A stretch of DNA of 19,568 nucleotides, taken from contig CACZRJ010000131.1 of assembly GCA_902783535.1 (NCBI GenBank), positions 1 to 19,568 on the forward strand. The letters are read 5' to 3'. Shown in pieces: positions 1 through 6,703 of the stretch (positions are counted from its first letter, which is position 1; every line of letters starts with the position of its first letter). The stretch is from an uncultured Ruminococcus sp. (GTDB lineage Bacteria > Bacillota > Clostridia > Oscillospirales > CAG-382). Below the pieces are notes generated by a model that worked only from the letters and a program-made list of their open reading frames with translations, searched no databases and was not told the DNA's origin. Made by a program: the position numbers and the translations under genes.

Positions 1-1
1 G

Positions 2-262
2 TTTGAAGGAAACATTCTGTTTTACGGGAAATCGGGATTCGATTATTCAAGAAACTTCGGAATACGCTATCATGATCTCGAAGAAGGAGCGGACGACTCG
101 TTCTTTCTTTGCAGGGAATTGATCCCGGGATATCTGACGGGCGTCACCGGAGTCTACCAGACTCCTAAGGGATACTACGTGGATCCGAAGGACGTGGACG
201 CTTTCGACGACCGATTCCCTCAGAAAGAAAAGAAACGGATCCCCGGTCAACTATTTTCATAG
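2..262 (+). CDS. Unrecognised protein, C-terminal 86 residues (5' end outside the window)
   Basis: An open frame enters from the left edge in frame 2 and ends at the TAG at 260-262, giving 86 residues. The other forward frames close at once or carry no obvious protein-like composition. The visible part is soluble-looking and rich in Tyr, Asp and Gly (for example GFDYSRNFGIRYHDLEEGADD and a tail ending KKRIPGQLFS), with no membrane segment and no catalytic motif that I recognise. A loose resemblance of SRNFGIR to a glycosyltransferase family 2 segment is too weak to use. No clear hairpin terminator follows. The frame and codon choice (many C- and G-ending codons) resemble those of the other genes here, so I think it is a real gene end, but its function is unknown. 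Confidence 0.6.
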   Translation, partial: FEGNILFYGKSGFDYSRNFGIRYHDLEEGADDSFFLCRELIPGYLTGVTGVYQTPKGYYVDPKDVDAFDDRFPQKEKKRIPGQLFS

Positions 263-329
263 AAAGGCGGACAGTTTTTGGAAAGCCTGACTTCCGCGCC
301 CAATATCTGGTCATATCATATATATATAT

Positions 330-343
330 TGAACATATGTTCA
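330..343. promoter_or_regulatory. Candidate LexA/DinR (SOS) box
   Basis: TGAACATATGTTCA is a perfect 14-bp palindrome. Its core GAAC-ATAT-GTTC fits the Gram-positive SOS operator pattern GAAC-RNRY-GTTC known for Bacillus LexA. It lies in an AT-rich gap with no clear gene directly downstream, so its target is unclear. A chance palindrome in AT-rich DNA is possible. Confidence 0.4.
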
Positions 344-380
344 TGTGTGTTATTGAAGTATAAGCGAATGAATCAAGAAA

Positions 381-396
381 TGTTTCACGTGAAACA
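381..396. other. parS: parS site 1 (ParB/Spo0J binding site)
   Basis: TGTTTCACGTGAAACA is a perfect 16-bp palindrome identical to the Firmicutes parS consensus. The perfect symmetry extends outward to 378-399. ParB (Spo0J) family proteins nucleate here, spread, and load SMC to organise and segregate the origin region. It is the first of four identical cores within 460 bp. Confidence 0.95.
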
Positions 397-590
397 TTTT
401 GAAATCATCTGTTCCCTCCCCTGTGAATTTACGGATCACTTCGTAAGATTGGAAAAACAATATCCGAAAAAAAAGAACCGGGGCCTTCAAACAGATTCGG
501 ATCATGCGCGACGAATCAATCACAAAATGACTAGAATACAGAATGCCGTTGACGGTAGAAAACCCATTCCAGAAACATATGCAGTTTAAA

Positions 591-606
591 TGTTTCACGT
601 GAAACA
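591..606. other. parS: parS site 2
   Basis: Second perfect TGTTTCACGTGAAACA core, 210 bp from site 1, preceded by AAA and followed by TT as at site 1. Its right half overlaps the presumed -35 element (GTGAAA, 599-604) of the TATAAT promoter at 623-628, so ParB occupancy could affect that promoter (inference). Confidence 0.95.
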
Positions 607-628
607 TTCCGCATAGGCTCAGTATAAT
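599..628 (+). promoter_or_regulatory. Candidate sigma-A promoter for the lipoprotein gene, overlapping parS 2
   Basis: A perfect -10 hexamer TATAAT (623-628) stands 18 bp after GTGAAA (599-604), which matches TTGACA at four of six positions. Transcription from about 635 would give a leader of nearly 190 nt carrying parS 3 and parS 4 before the solute-binding lipoprotein gene. The weak -35 and long spacer keep confidence moderate. Confidence 0.4.
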
Positions 629-742
629 CGGACGATGACGTCAAGACGGCTGCAGAAGAACGTCATCATGCAAGCGCATGAACAGATAACGAACGAACAA
701 AACCAGACAAGCAAAACAACGCATGAGGGACCGGAGCGCAAA

Positions 743-758
743 TGTTTCACGTGAAACA
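743..758. other. parS: parS site 3
   Basis: Third perfect parS core, 152 bp from site 2. The symmetry continues further than at the others: positions 737-764 form a 28-bp inverted repeat with a single mismatched pair (742/759), with CGCAA on the left and TTGCG on the right. If transcribed it could fold into a long hairpin in the leader of the next gene. Confidence 0.95.
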
Positions 759-821
759 ATTGCGGAAAAGGAATAATAATGTCGAAGCAGACGTATACTC
801 CCCGAAGCGAAAGAAGGTGAA

Positions 822-2267
822 TTGTTTCACGTGAAACATTTTAAAAAAATACTGTACATCATTGCCGTGGCGTCATTTATGATGTCAACTTCATGTGCGA
901 ATGTGATATATCCGGACACAGAAAACAGCAGTCCGGCAGCTGTTGAAGAAAACAAGGTGAAAGAGCTGATCCCGCAAACGATCAAGTTCGCCGGGCAGAA
1001 AATGCAGATATACACGGACAATTCCAGCCGGATCCTGTACGACAGTACAGAGATCGGGTCGGTAAAGTCCGCTGTACAGCGCAGAAATGACTTTCTGGCG
1101 TCAGAATACGGCATTTCGATTGAAGTTCAGGAAATCGACAGCGGCAAAGTGGCAGAAAAACTGAAAGAAACGATCGAAAGCGGAGTGAAATCCGTCCACG
1201 CGCTTTGTTACGACGCGGAAACGATGTCGTCGTTATACGCTTCAGGATATTTGACCGACATGCTGAAGCTACCCGAATTCAACGAAAAAGCATGCGGGCT
1301 CACGGATTCCGAGGAAGATTATCAGAAAATCGGGCAGAGTCTGTATATGATCAGATCATCAAGTATTCCGTATTTCAATGACCTGTACTGCGTATACTAC
1401 AGCAAAAATGCAATCGCCAACGCGGGTTTGGGCGATCCCGAGCTGGCTGTTCTGCGCGGAGAGTGGACGCCGGCTGTGTTTCGCCAGTATTCCGAAGCGA
1501 TCGCATTCAACGTCATGAAAAAGTCCTCATACGACTCTGCGACCGATATCTTCGGATATTCCTCCAGAGAAAAGAATCAACTGCCGGCGCTGCTTTCAAG
1601 GAGTACGGGGATACCGACCATTCAAAAGAGCGCCGAAGGATATCCCGAGATCGCATCCGTCACCGAGCAAGACGAACAACTTGCATCGGAACTTCAGGTT
1701 CTTTTAAAAAGCAGGTCAAAAGCCCCTTACTACGGCTCTGAAGCCGTTGAAGCACTGTATTCCGGCCGGCTGGGAATGTATATCGACAAACTGTCTTTTC
1801 TGGACGTGCTTTACGAAAAGAAAGAGGAAGATCCCGATTCATTTGATTACGGGATCGTCCCGCTGCCGTCGGGAAACGGTCGGAATTTTTTCACGCCCTG
1901 CGGATTTGACGTTCCGGTGATCGCCGTTCCGGTAAACACGCCGCTTCCGGATCTGTCAGGCATAGGCGTTTCGCTTCTTTGCGGGGCAGGGCGGACGTCC
2001 GTCACGCAGGCTGCGATCGATTCTTATGTCGCGATGTTTTCATTCGGCAACGATCAATCGTGCATGATAGACACGATCATCCGCCAGGCCGGAGCCGAAT
2101 TCGGAACCCTCTACGGAAAGGCATTTCCCGCCGTCTACAACACCGCCGACGGCCTTTACGCGGACCTGATGTCGAAAAGCGTCTCTCTGCAGTCTCTGCT
2201 TGACGCAAAAAAGAAGGAATTTGACGCATGCATAGAGCTCAACTTCAAGGGAAAAGCACTTGACTGA
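822..2267 (+). CDS. Extracellular solute-binding lipoprotein (ABC importer family 1-like)
   Basis: The product (about 480 residues) looks like a substrate-capturing lipoprotein of an ABC importer, anchored outside the membrane. It begins with basic residues, a hydrophobic stretch (LYIIAVASFMM) and a lipobox-like STSC, placing the lipidated Cys at residue 25. The mature part has the layout of family 1 sugar/oligosaccharide-binding proteins: a YYSKNAIANAGLGDP segment followed by GEWTPAVFRQYSEAI, like the usual YYNKxxFxxAGLxxP...WTWDxF pattern, and later a FDYGIVPLPSG segment. No ABC permease or ATPase gene adjoins it, so the substrate and partner are unknown. The start is uncertain. TTG 822 lies 4 nt after the AAGG of a ribosome site at 814-819. 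GTG 831 (three codons later) leaves 13 nt. Both lie within or against parS 4, and neither changes the mature protein. Confidence 0.8.
   Translation: MFHVKHFKKILYIIAVASFMMSTSCANVIYPDTENSSPAAVEENKVKELIPQTIKFAGQKMQIYTDNSSRILYDSTEIGSVKSAVQRRNDFLASEYGISIEVQEIDSGKVAEKLKETIESGVKSVHALCYDAETMSSLYASGYLTDMLKLPEFNEKACGLTDSEEDYQKIGQSLYMIRSSSIPYFNDLYCVYYSKNAIANAGLGDPELAVLRGEWTPAVFRQYSEAIAFNVMKKSSYDSATDIFGYSSREKNQLPALLSRSTGIPTIQKSAEGYPEIASVTEQDEQLASELQVLLKSRSKAPYYGSEAVEALYSGRLGMYIDKLSFLDVLYEKKEEDPDSFDYGIVPLPSGNGRNFFTPCGFDVPVIAVPVNTPLPDLSGIGVSLLCGAGRTSVTQAAIDSYVAMFSFGNDQSCMIDTIIRQAGAEFGTLYGKAFPAVYNTADGLYADLMSKSVSLQSLLDAKKKEFDACIELNFKGKALD
823..838. other. parS: parS site 4, overlapping a gene start
   Basis: Fourth perfect parS core, only 80 bp from site 3. 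It lies across the translation start of the lipoprotein gene: the possible TTG start begins at 822 and the possible GTG start is 831-833, inside the palindrome. Read as codons the site gives FHVKH at the head of the protein. Confidence 0.95.
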
Positions 2268-2288
2268 AGCAGTCAAATATGGTAAACT
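2260..2288 (+). promoter_or_regulatory. Promoter of the pgk-tpiA operon with an overlapping inverted repeat
   Basis: TTGACT (2260-2265) and TAAACT (2283-2288) are separated by 17 bp and lie about 70 bp before pgk. The -35 covers the stop codon of the lipoprotein gene. The same -35 is the left arm of TTGACT-gaagc-AGTCAA (2260-2276), a possible operator. The transcript would begin near 2295 with a short GC hairpin (GGCGG 2296-2300 / CCGCC 2307-2311). No terminator separates the lipoprotein gene, so read-through into pgk is also possible. Confidence 0.5.
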
Positions 2289-2355
2289 GACTTTTGGCGG
2301 CTGAATCCGCCCTTGGAAAAAAAATAAATAACATAAATGTCAAAGGAGCCTTTTC

Positions 2356-3561
2356 ATGAACGCAAAAAAAACAGTCGAGGATCTTCAGGTCGAAGGAAAA
2401 CGTGTCCTTGTCAGATGCGATTTTAACGTCCCGATCAAAAACGGCGTCATCACCGACGACACGAGAATCGTCGCGGCGCTGCCCACAATCCGCTACCTCA
2501 TCGAGCACAACGCCAAAGTTATTCTGTGCTCCCATATGGGCAAGCCGAAAGGCCAGCCTCTTCCGGAGTATTCTCTCGCTCCCGTCGCCGACAGGCTGAC
2601 GGAAAAACTCGAAAAGCCCGTCGTTTTCGCGGCTGACGACAATGTCGTTGGCGAAAACGCAAGACGCGCGGTTTCCGAAATGAAAAACGGCGACGTCGTT
2701 CTTCTTCAGAACACCCGCTACCGTCCGGAAGAAACGAAGAACACCGAAGAATTCTCGAAAGAACTCGCTTCTCTCGCGGATCTGTTCGTAAACGACGCGT
2801 TCGGCGCCGCGCACAGAGCGCACTGCTCGACCGTCGGCGTTGCGTCGTTCGTCAAGGAATCCGCCAACGGATATCTGATGGCGAAAGAAGTCAAATTCCT
2901 CGGCGACGCGGTCAACAATCCTGTCCGTCCGTTCGTGTGCATTCTCGGCGGCGCCAAAGTCGCTGACAAGCTGAACGTCATTTCCAACCTCCTGACGAAA
3001 GCGGACACGCTGATCATCGGCGGCGGAATGTCCTACACCTTCCTGAAGGCGCAGGGCAAGTGCGTGGGAACGTCCCTCGTCGACGACGAAAAGATCGAAT
3101 ACTGCAAGGAAATGCTGAAAAAGGCCGAGGAGAACGGCGTGAAGCTCCTGCTCCCGGTCGACACCGTCATCGTCAAGGAATTCCCGGACCCGATCGATGC
3201 TCCGATCGCCATCTCCGTTGTCCCGTCCGACAAGATCCCCGAGGATCAGATGGGCCTCGATATCGGTCCGAAGACGAGAGAACTCTTTGCAAAAGAGATC
3301 CTCGGAGCGAAAACCGTCGTATGGAACGGACCGATGGGTGTTTTTGAAAATCCGATCCTCGCCGAAGGCACGCTGGCGATCGCAAAAGCGATGGCCGAAA
3401 CGGAAGGAACGACCATCATCGGCGGCGGCGACTCCGCGGCAGCCGTGAATTCCATGGGATTCGGCGACAAGATGAGCCATATTTCCACCGGCGGCGGCGC
3501 ATCTCTCGAATATCTTGAAGGCATCGATCTTCCCGGCATCGCCGCGATGACCGACCGCTGA
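2356..3561 (+). CDS. pgk: Phosphoglycerate kinase
   Basis: This cytosolic glycolytic enzyme transfers the acyl phosphate of 1,3-bisphosphoglycerate to ADP, making 3-phosphoglycerate and ATP. The 401-residue length is normal for a bacterial enzyme. Visible family motifs are RCDFNVP (20-26) and SHMGKPKG (59-66) in the substrate-binding N-domain, GGAKVADK (198-205), NGPMGVFE, the nucleotide-binding GGGDSAAAV (356-364) and GGGASLEYLEG (379-389). The ATG follows AAAGGAG (2342-2348) by 7 nt. tpiA starts 10 nt downstream, so the two form an operon of consecutive glycolytic functions. Codons are strongly biased to C-ending forms, as expected for high expression. Confidence 0.98.
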   Translation: MNAKKTVEDLQVEGKRVLVRCDFNVPIKNGVITDDTRIVAALPTIRYLIEHNAKVILCSHMGKPKGQPLPEYSLAPVADRLTEKLEKPVVFAADDNVVGENARRAVSEMKNGDVVLLQNTRYRPEETKNTEEFSKELASLADLFVNDAFGAAHRAHCSTVGVASFVKESANGYLMAKEVKFLGDAVNNPVRPFVCILGGAKVADKLNVISNLLTKADTLIIGGGMSYTFLKAQGKCVGTSLVDDEKIEYCKEMLKKAEENGVKLLLPVDTVIVKEFPDPIDAPIAISVVPSDKIPEDQMGLDIGPKTRELFAKEILGAKTVVWNGPMGVFENPILAEGTLAIAKAMAETEGTTIIGGGDSAAAVNSMGFGDKMSHISTGGGASLEYLEGIDLPGIAAMTDR

Positions 3562-3571
3562 GGAGGCACTC

Positions 3572-4345
3572 ATGAACAAGAAATACAGAAGAGCCGTCAT
3601 TGCCGGCAACTGGAAAATGAATAAGCTTCCTGCGGAAGCAGCCCAGCTTGTCGAAGCGATCAAAGCTGAAAACGCCGGCGCTGACAACAGCAACGTTACG
3701 GTCGTCTGCTGCGTTCCCTATGTCGACATCGACGCCGCTGTCAAAGCTGCCAAGGGATCCTTCATCCATATCGGCGCAGAAAACTGCCACTGGGAAAAAT
3801 CCGGCGCGTTCACGGGCGAGATCTCCGCGGACATGCTCGTCGCCTGCGGCGTTGAGTACGTCATCATCGGCCATTCCGAGCGCCGTCAGTATTTCGGCGA
3901 AACGGACCTGACCGTCAACAAGCGCGTGAAGGCGGCTCTGGAAGCCGGTCTCCAGGTCATTCTCTGCGTCGGCGAACTACTTGAACAGAGAGAGCAGGGA
4001 ATCACCGAAGAGATCATCAGCATGCAGGTGAAGATCGACCTCGCGGACATTACCGAAGAGCAGATGAAGAACATCATCATAGCCTACGAACCCGTATGGG
4101 CGATCGGCACGGGAAAGACAGCGACCGCGGAGCAGGCCGACGAAGTCTGCGAAGCGATCCGGAAAACGCTCGGCGCTCTGTATACGCCGGCGCTTGCCGA
4201 AGCGACGACCATCCAGTACGGCGGCTCCATGAACGCCAAAAACTGCGAGGAACTGCTTGCAAAAGAGCATGTCGACGGCGGACTGATCGGCGGCGCATCC
4301 CTGAAAGCGCCTGACTTCACTGCCATCATCAAGGCTGCAAGATAA
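3572..4345 (+). CDS. tpiA: Triosephosphate isomerase
   Basis: It interconverts dihydroxyacetone phosphate and glyceraldehyde 3-phosphate in the cytosol. The 257-residue TIM barrel shows the complete active site: AGNWKMN with Asn13 and Lys15, GHSERR with the electrophile His101, the YEPVWAIGTGK segment with the catalytic base Glu173 followed by the mobile loop 6, and GGLIGGASL near the C-terminus for phosphate binding. Its ribosome site AGGAGG (3561-3566) overlaps the last base of the pgk stop codon and stands 5 nt from the ATG, indicating close translation with pgk. A strong terminator follows 24 bp after the stop. gapA, gpmI and eno, often neighbours of this pair, are not in the window. Confidence 0.98.
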   Translation: MNKKYRRAVIAGNWKMNKLPAEAAQLVEAIKAENAGADNSNVTVVCCVPYVDIDAAVKAAKGSFIHIGAENCHWEKSGAFTGEISADMLVACGVEYVIIGHSERRQYFGETDLTVNKRVKAALEAGLQVILCVGELLEQREQGITEEIISMQVKIDLADITEEQMKNIIIAYEPVWAIGTGKTATAEQADEVCEAIRKTLGALYTPALAEATTIQYGGSMNAKNCEELLAKEHVDGGLIGGASLKAPDFTAIIKAAR

Positions 4346-4351
4346 CCGTTC

Positions 4352-4365
4352 CCGGATGCATCCGG
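4352..4365. repeat. 14-bp palindrome between tpiA and its terminator
   Basis: CCGGATGCATCCGG is a perfect palindrome in the short stretch between the tpiA stop and the terminator hairpin. In RNA it could form a small 5-bp hairpin at the 3' end of the message. No function is evident. Confidence 0.4.
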
Positions 4366-4368
4366 TTT

Positions 4369-4398
4369 GAAAAGAGGCCTCGGCCTCTTTTCTTTTTC
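4369..4398 (+). terminator. Rho-independent terminator of pgk-tpiA
   Basis: A 10-bp perfect stem (4369-4378 with 4383-4392, AAAAGAGGC arm, CTCG loop) is followed directly by TTTTT (4393-4397). This is a textbook intrinsic terminator. Confidence 0.92.
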
Positions 4399-4499
4399 CG
4401 TTTCATACGTACGTCAGAACCCGGAAAAGTCATTTTTCTTGTGCAGATAACACAAAACAAAAAAATAAAATTTGTCCATAACGCATGAAAGCAAACATA

Positions 4500-4528
4500 T
4501 TGCTTTTCACGGGATTATTCGGTATAAT
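4500..4528 (+). promoter_or_regulatory. Promoter of the EF-G-like gene
   Basis: A perfect TATAAT (4523-4528) lies 17 bp after TTGCTT (4500-4505), which matches only the first three bases of the -35 consensus. Transcription would start about 30 nt before the ATG. An inverted repeat AAAGCAA (4488-4494) / TTGCTTT (4500-4506) overlaps the -35 and could be an operator (inference). Confidence 0.6.
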
Positions 4529-4564
4529 AGACAGTTGGAAAAATAATCTTTAAGGAGATCATCA

Positions 4565-6628
4565 ATGGCCATTTTTGACATGAAAAACATCCGCAATGTT
4601 GCGCTTCTGGGCCACAGCGGTTCCGGAAAGACTTCTTTGGCGGAAGCTATGCTCTACATCTCCGGCGGCAGCGACCGTCTGGGAAAGACGATGGAAGGAA
4701 CGTCGACTTTTGACAGCGATCCCGAATCCGTCCGCAGGAAGATTTCCATTTCCGCCGGATTCGCTCCGGTCGAATGGGACAACGTCAAGATCAATGTCAT
4801 CGACACTCCCGGTCAGCCCGACTTCGTCGGCGAAGCGGCGCAGGGACTTCGCGTCGCGGACAGCGCGGTCATCGTCGTGGACGGGAAATCCGGCGTTCAG
4901 GTCGGAACGGAACTCGGCTGGGAGCGCGCAGCAAAAGCGAAACTGCCGCGTGCGATTTTCATCAACAAGTCGGACGATCCGGACGCGCACTTCGAGAATG
5001 TGCTCGACGCGCTGACGGAGCAGTTCGGAAACGCGCTCTGCCCCGTCACCATCCCCGGAGGAGAGGATCTGATCATTGACCTCGCGAACATGCAGGCGCA
5101 CATTGCCGACGCGAAAGGAAAAGATTCCGTCAAGGACATTCCGGACAGCGTCAAATCGCTCGCTTCGAAGTACCGCGACAAACTGATGGAAGAAGTTGCC
5201 GGCACGAACGAAGAACTCATGATGAAATATTTCGACGGCGAAGAACTGACGACCGAAGAGATCGCGACTGCCCTCCACAGCGGTATCGTCAAGGGCGAGA
5301 TCGTTCCCGTCTACTGCGGATGCTCTACGAAACTGTGGGGCGTGTCCCTCCTGATGTCCGCGATCGCGGATTCCTTCCCGCGCTTTGACGTCAAAGGATC
5401 CGAGAAGAACGAGGAAGGCAAAGACGTCGCAATCGACGAAAAGGGATCTCCGGCGCTGTTCGTTTTCAAAACGGTCGTAGACCCGTTCGTCGGTCAGATG
5501 AGCTTCTTCAAAGTCATGAACGGCTCCGTCAAATCCGATATGACGCTGAAAAATTCCCGGAGCGGATCCTCCGAACGTCTTGCGAAACTCTACGTCATCA
5601 AGACAAAGCAGCAGCTTGAAGTTTCGGAACTTCGCTGCGGCGACATCGGAATGGTTTCAAAACTGTCCGACACGGCGACCGGTGACACGCTTTCCGCCGA
5701 CGGAAACGTCAGCTACCGGAAGACGGAATATCCGACTCCGTACTACGTCAAAGGCATCCGCGCGCTCGCCAAAGGCGACGAGGACAAGATTTCCTCCGGC
5801 GTCAACCGTCTGCTTCTCGAAGATCCGACCATCCGTTATGAAGTCAGCAAAGAAACCAAGCAGATGCTGCTGTACGGCATGGGCGGAACCCACCTCGAAC
5901 TCGTTCTTGCCAAACTCAAGACGCGCTACGGCGTAGGCGTCCAGCTGGAAGACAAGAAAGTTGCGTACAGAGAGTCCATCCGCAAGTCCTGCCAGGTCCA
6001 GGGCAAGCACAAGAAACAGTCCGGCGGTCACGGCCAGTACGGCGACGTCTGGATCGAGTTCAAACCCGGACAGGAAGAGGGTCTGACCTTCACCGAATCC
6101 GTCGTCGGCGGCACCGTTCCGAAGAACTTCTTCCCCGCAGTCGAAAAAGGACTTCAGGAATGCATGCAGAAGGGCGTTCTCGCCGGCTATCCGATGGTCA
6201 GCCTCTGGGCCAACCTCTATGACGGATCCTATCACCCCGTCGACTCTTCGGAAATGGCGTTCAAGACCGCCGCTTCCATCGCTTACCGCGACGGTATTCC
6301 GAAATGCGCGCCGGTTCTTCTCGAGCCAATCGGCAATCTGAGCGTCGTCATCCCGTCCGGACAGGTCGGCGATGTCATGAGCGACCTGAACAAGCGCCGC
6401 GGCCAGATCAGCACGATCGACCCGTCCGAAGAAAAACGCGGATACAGCGTCGTCCACGCCATTGTTCCGGAATCCGAAATGAGCGACTACGTTCCTTCCC
6501 TTCGCTCCATCACGCAGGGCCGCGGAGAATTCTCGTTCGAAGTGACCGATTACGCGGAATGCCCGGCGAACGTTTCTGAAAAAGTCATCGCCGACGCGAA
6601 AAAAGCGCAGGAAGAAGCGAACAAATAA
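4565..6628 (+). CDS. fusA: Elongation factor G family GTPase, EF-G2-like paralogue
   Basis: The 687-residue protein has the full EF-G domain layout and length. EF-G proteins use GTP hydrolysis to drive tRNA-mRNA translocation, and paralogues of the EF-G2 group may serve other ribosomal steps. The P-loop is GHSGSGKT (16-23) instead of the AHIDAGKT of housekeeping EF-G. Switch I reads KISIS (59-63), with Ser61 where the canonical GITIT has Thr. DTPG (80-83) and NKSD (134-137) are intact. The G5 position reads GCS (252-254) instead of GSA. These changes are those of EF-G2-type proteins, so I think this is not the str-operon fusA, although databases may call it simply elongation factor G. ATG follows TAAGGAG. 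It stands alone between its own promoter and terminator. Confidence 0.88.
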   Translation: MAIFDMKNIRNVALLGHSGSGKTSLAEAMLYISGGSDRLGKTMEGTSTFDSDPESVRRKISISAGFAPVEWDNVKINVIDTPGQPDFVGEAAQGLRVADSAVIVVDGKSGVQVGTELGWERAAKAKLPRAIFINKSDDPDAHFENVLDALTEQFGNALCPVTIPGGEDLIIDLANMQAHIADAKGKDSVKDIPDSVKSLASKYRDKLMEEVAGTNEELMMKYFDGEELTTEEIATALHSGIVKGEIVPVYCGCSTKLWGVSLLMSAIADSFPRFDVKGSEKNEEGKDVAIDEKGSPALFVFKTVVDPFVGQMSFFKVMNGSVKSDMTLKNSRSGSSERLAKLYVIKTKQQLEVSELRCGDIGMVSKLSDTATGDTLSADGNVSYRKTEYPTPYYVKGIRALAKGDEDKISSGVNRLLLEDPTIRYEVSKETKQMLLYGMGGTHLELVLAKLKTRYGVGVQLEDKKVAYRESIRKSCQVQGKHKKQSGGHGQYGDVWIEFKPGQEEGLTFTESVVGGTVPKNFFPAVEKGLQECMQKGVLAGYPMVSLWANLYDGSYHPVDSSEMAFKTAASIAYRDGIPKCAPVLLEPIGNLSVVIPSGQVGDVMSDLNKRRGQISTIDPSEEKRGYSVVHAIVPESEMSDYVPSLRSITQGRGEFSFEVTDYAECPANVSEKVIADAKKAQEEANK

Positions 6629-6653
6629 CCTGCAAACCGATCTTCTAAAATGG

Positions 6654-6690
6654 CAGAGCCCGCCTTTTCAGGCGGGCCCTGTTTCTTTGT
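6654..6690 (+). terminator. Rho-independent terminator after the EF-G-like gene
   Basis: GCCCGCCT (6658-6665) pairs with AGGCGGGC (6670-6677) around a TTTC loop. Three further pairs (CAG/CTG) lie outside a single mismatch, and a T-rich tail (TTTCTTTGT) follows. It lies between convergent genes. On the minus strand the stem is followed only by CCATTTTA, so bidirectional action is possible but weak. Confidence 0.85.
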
Positions 6691-6703
6691 CAGGCTGTAA
6701 TGA

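Larger units (their letters stand above)
263..821. other. Gene-poor centromere-like intergenic region with parS sites
   Basis: About 560 bp separate the first gene from the solute-binding lipoprotein. Open frames here on both strands are short, and several owe their apparent starts to the palindromic parS, which reads MFHVKH in either direction. What can be seen is: an AT-rich stretch at about 311-360 with a 14-bp palindrome; three parS sites fully inside and a fourth beginning at 823; a TATAAT box at 623-628; and a hairpin-capable pair GATGACGT (634-641) / ACGTCATC (660-667). I read the region as a chromosome-partition loading zone plus the 5' leader of the next gene. Confidence 0.7.

Noticed and set aside
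278..607. Short open frames on both strands containing MFHVKH, including a 73-codon frame from ATG 368 to 589
   Set aside because: parS is a palindrome that reads MFHVKH in either direction and supplies false start codons. The remaining sequence shows no family likeness, and the ribosome site before 368 is poor. A real small gene cannot be fully excluded.
634..667. GATGACGT...ACGTCATC hairpin as a riboswitch or terminator
   Set aside because: An 8-bp stem with an 18-nt loop, no T tract and no known aptamer features.
2291..2325. GGCGG/CCGCC hairpin before pgk as a terminator
   Set aside because: The stem is only 5 bp and is followed by A-rich, not T-rich, sequence on the plus strand. More likely a 5' leader hairpin or chance.
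2245..3693. Long minus-strand frame of 482 codons opposite pgk
   Set aside because: It is antisense to an unmistakable pgk, has no family likeness, and arises from the codon bias of that gene. The same applies to the long antisense frames opposite EF-G, recF, gyrB and gyrA.
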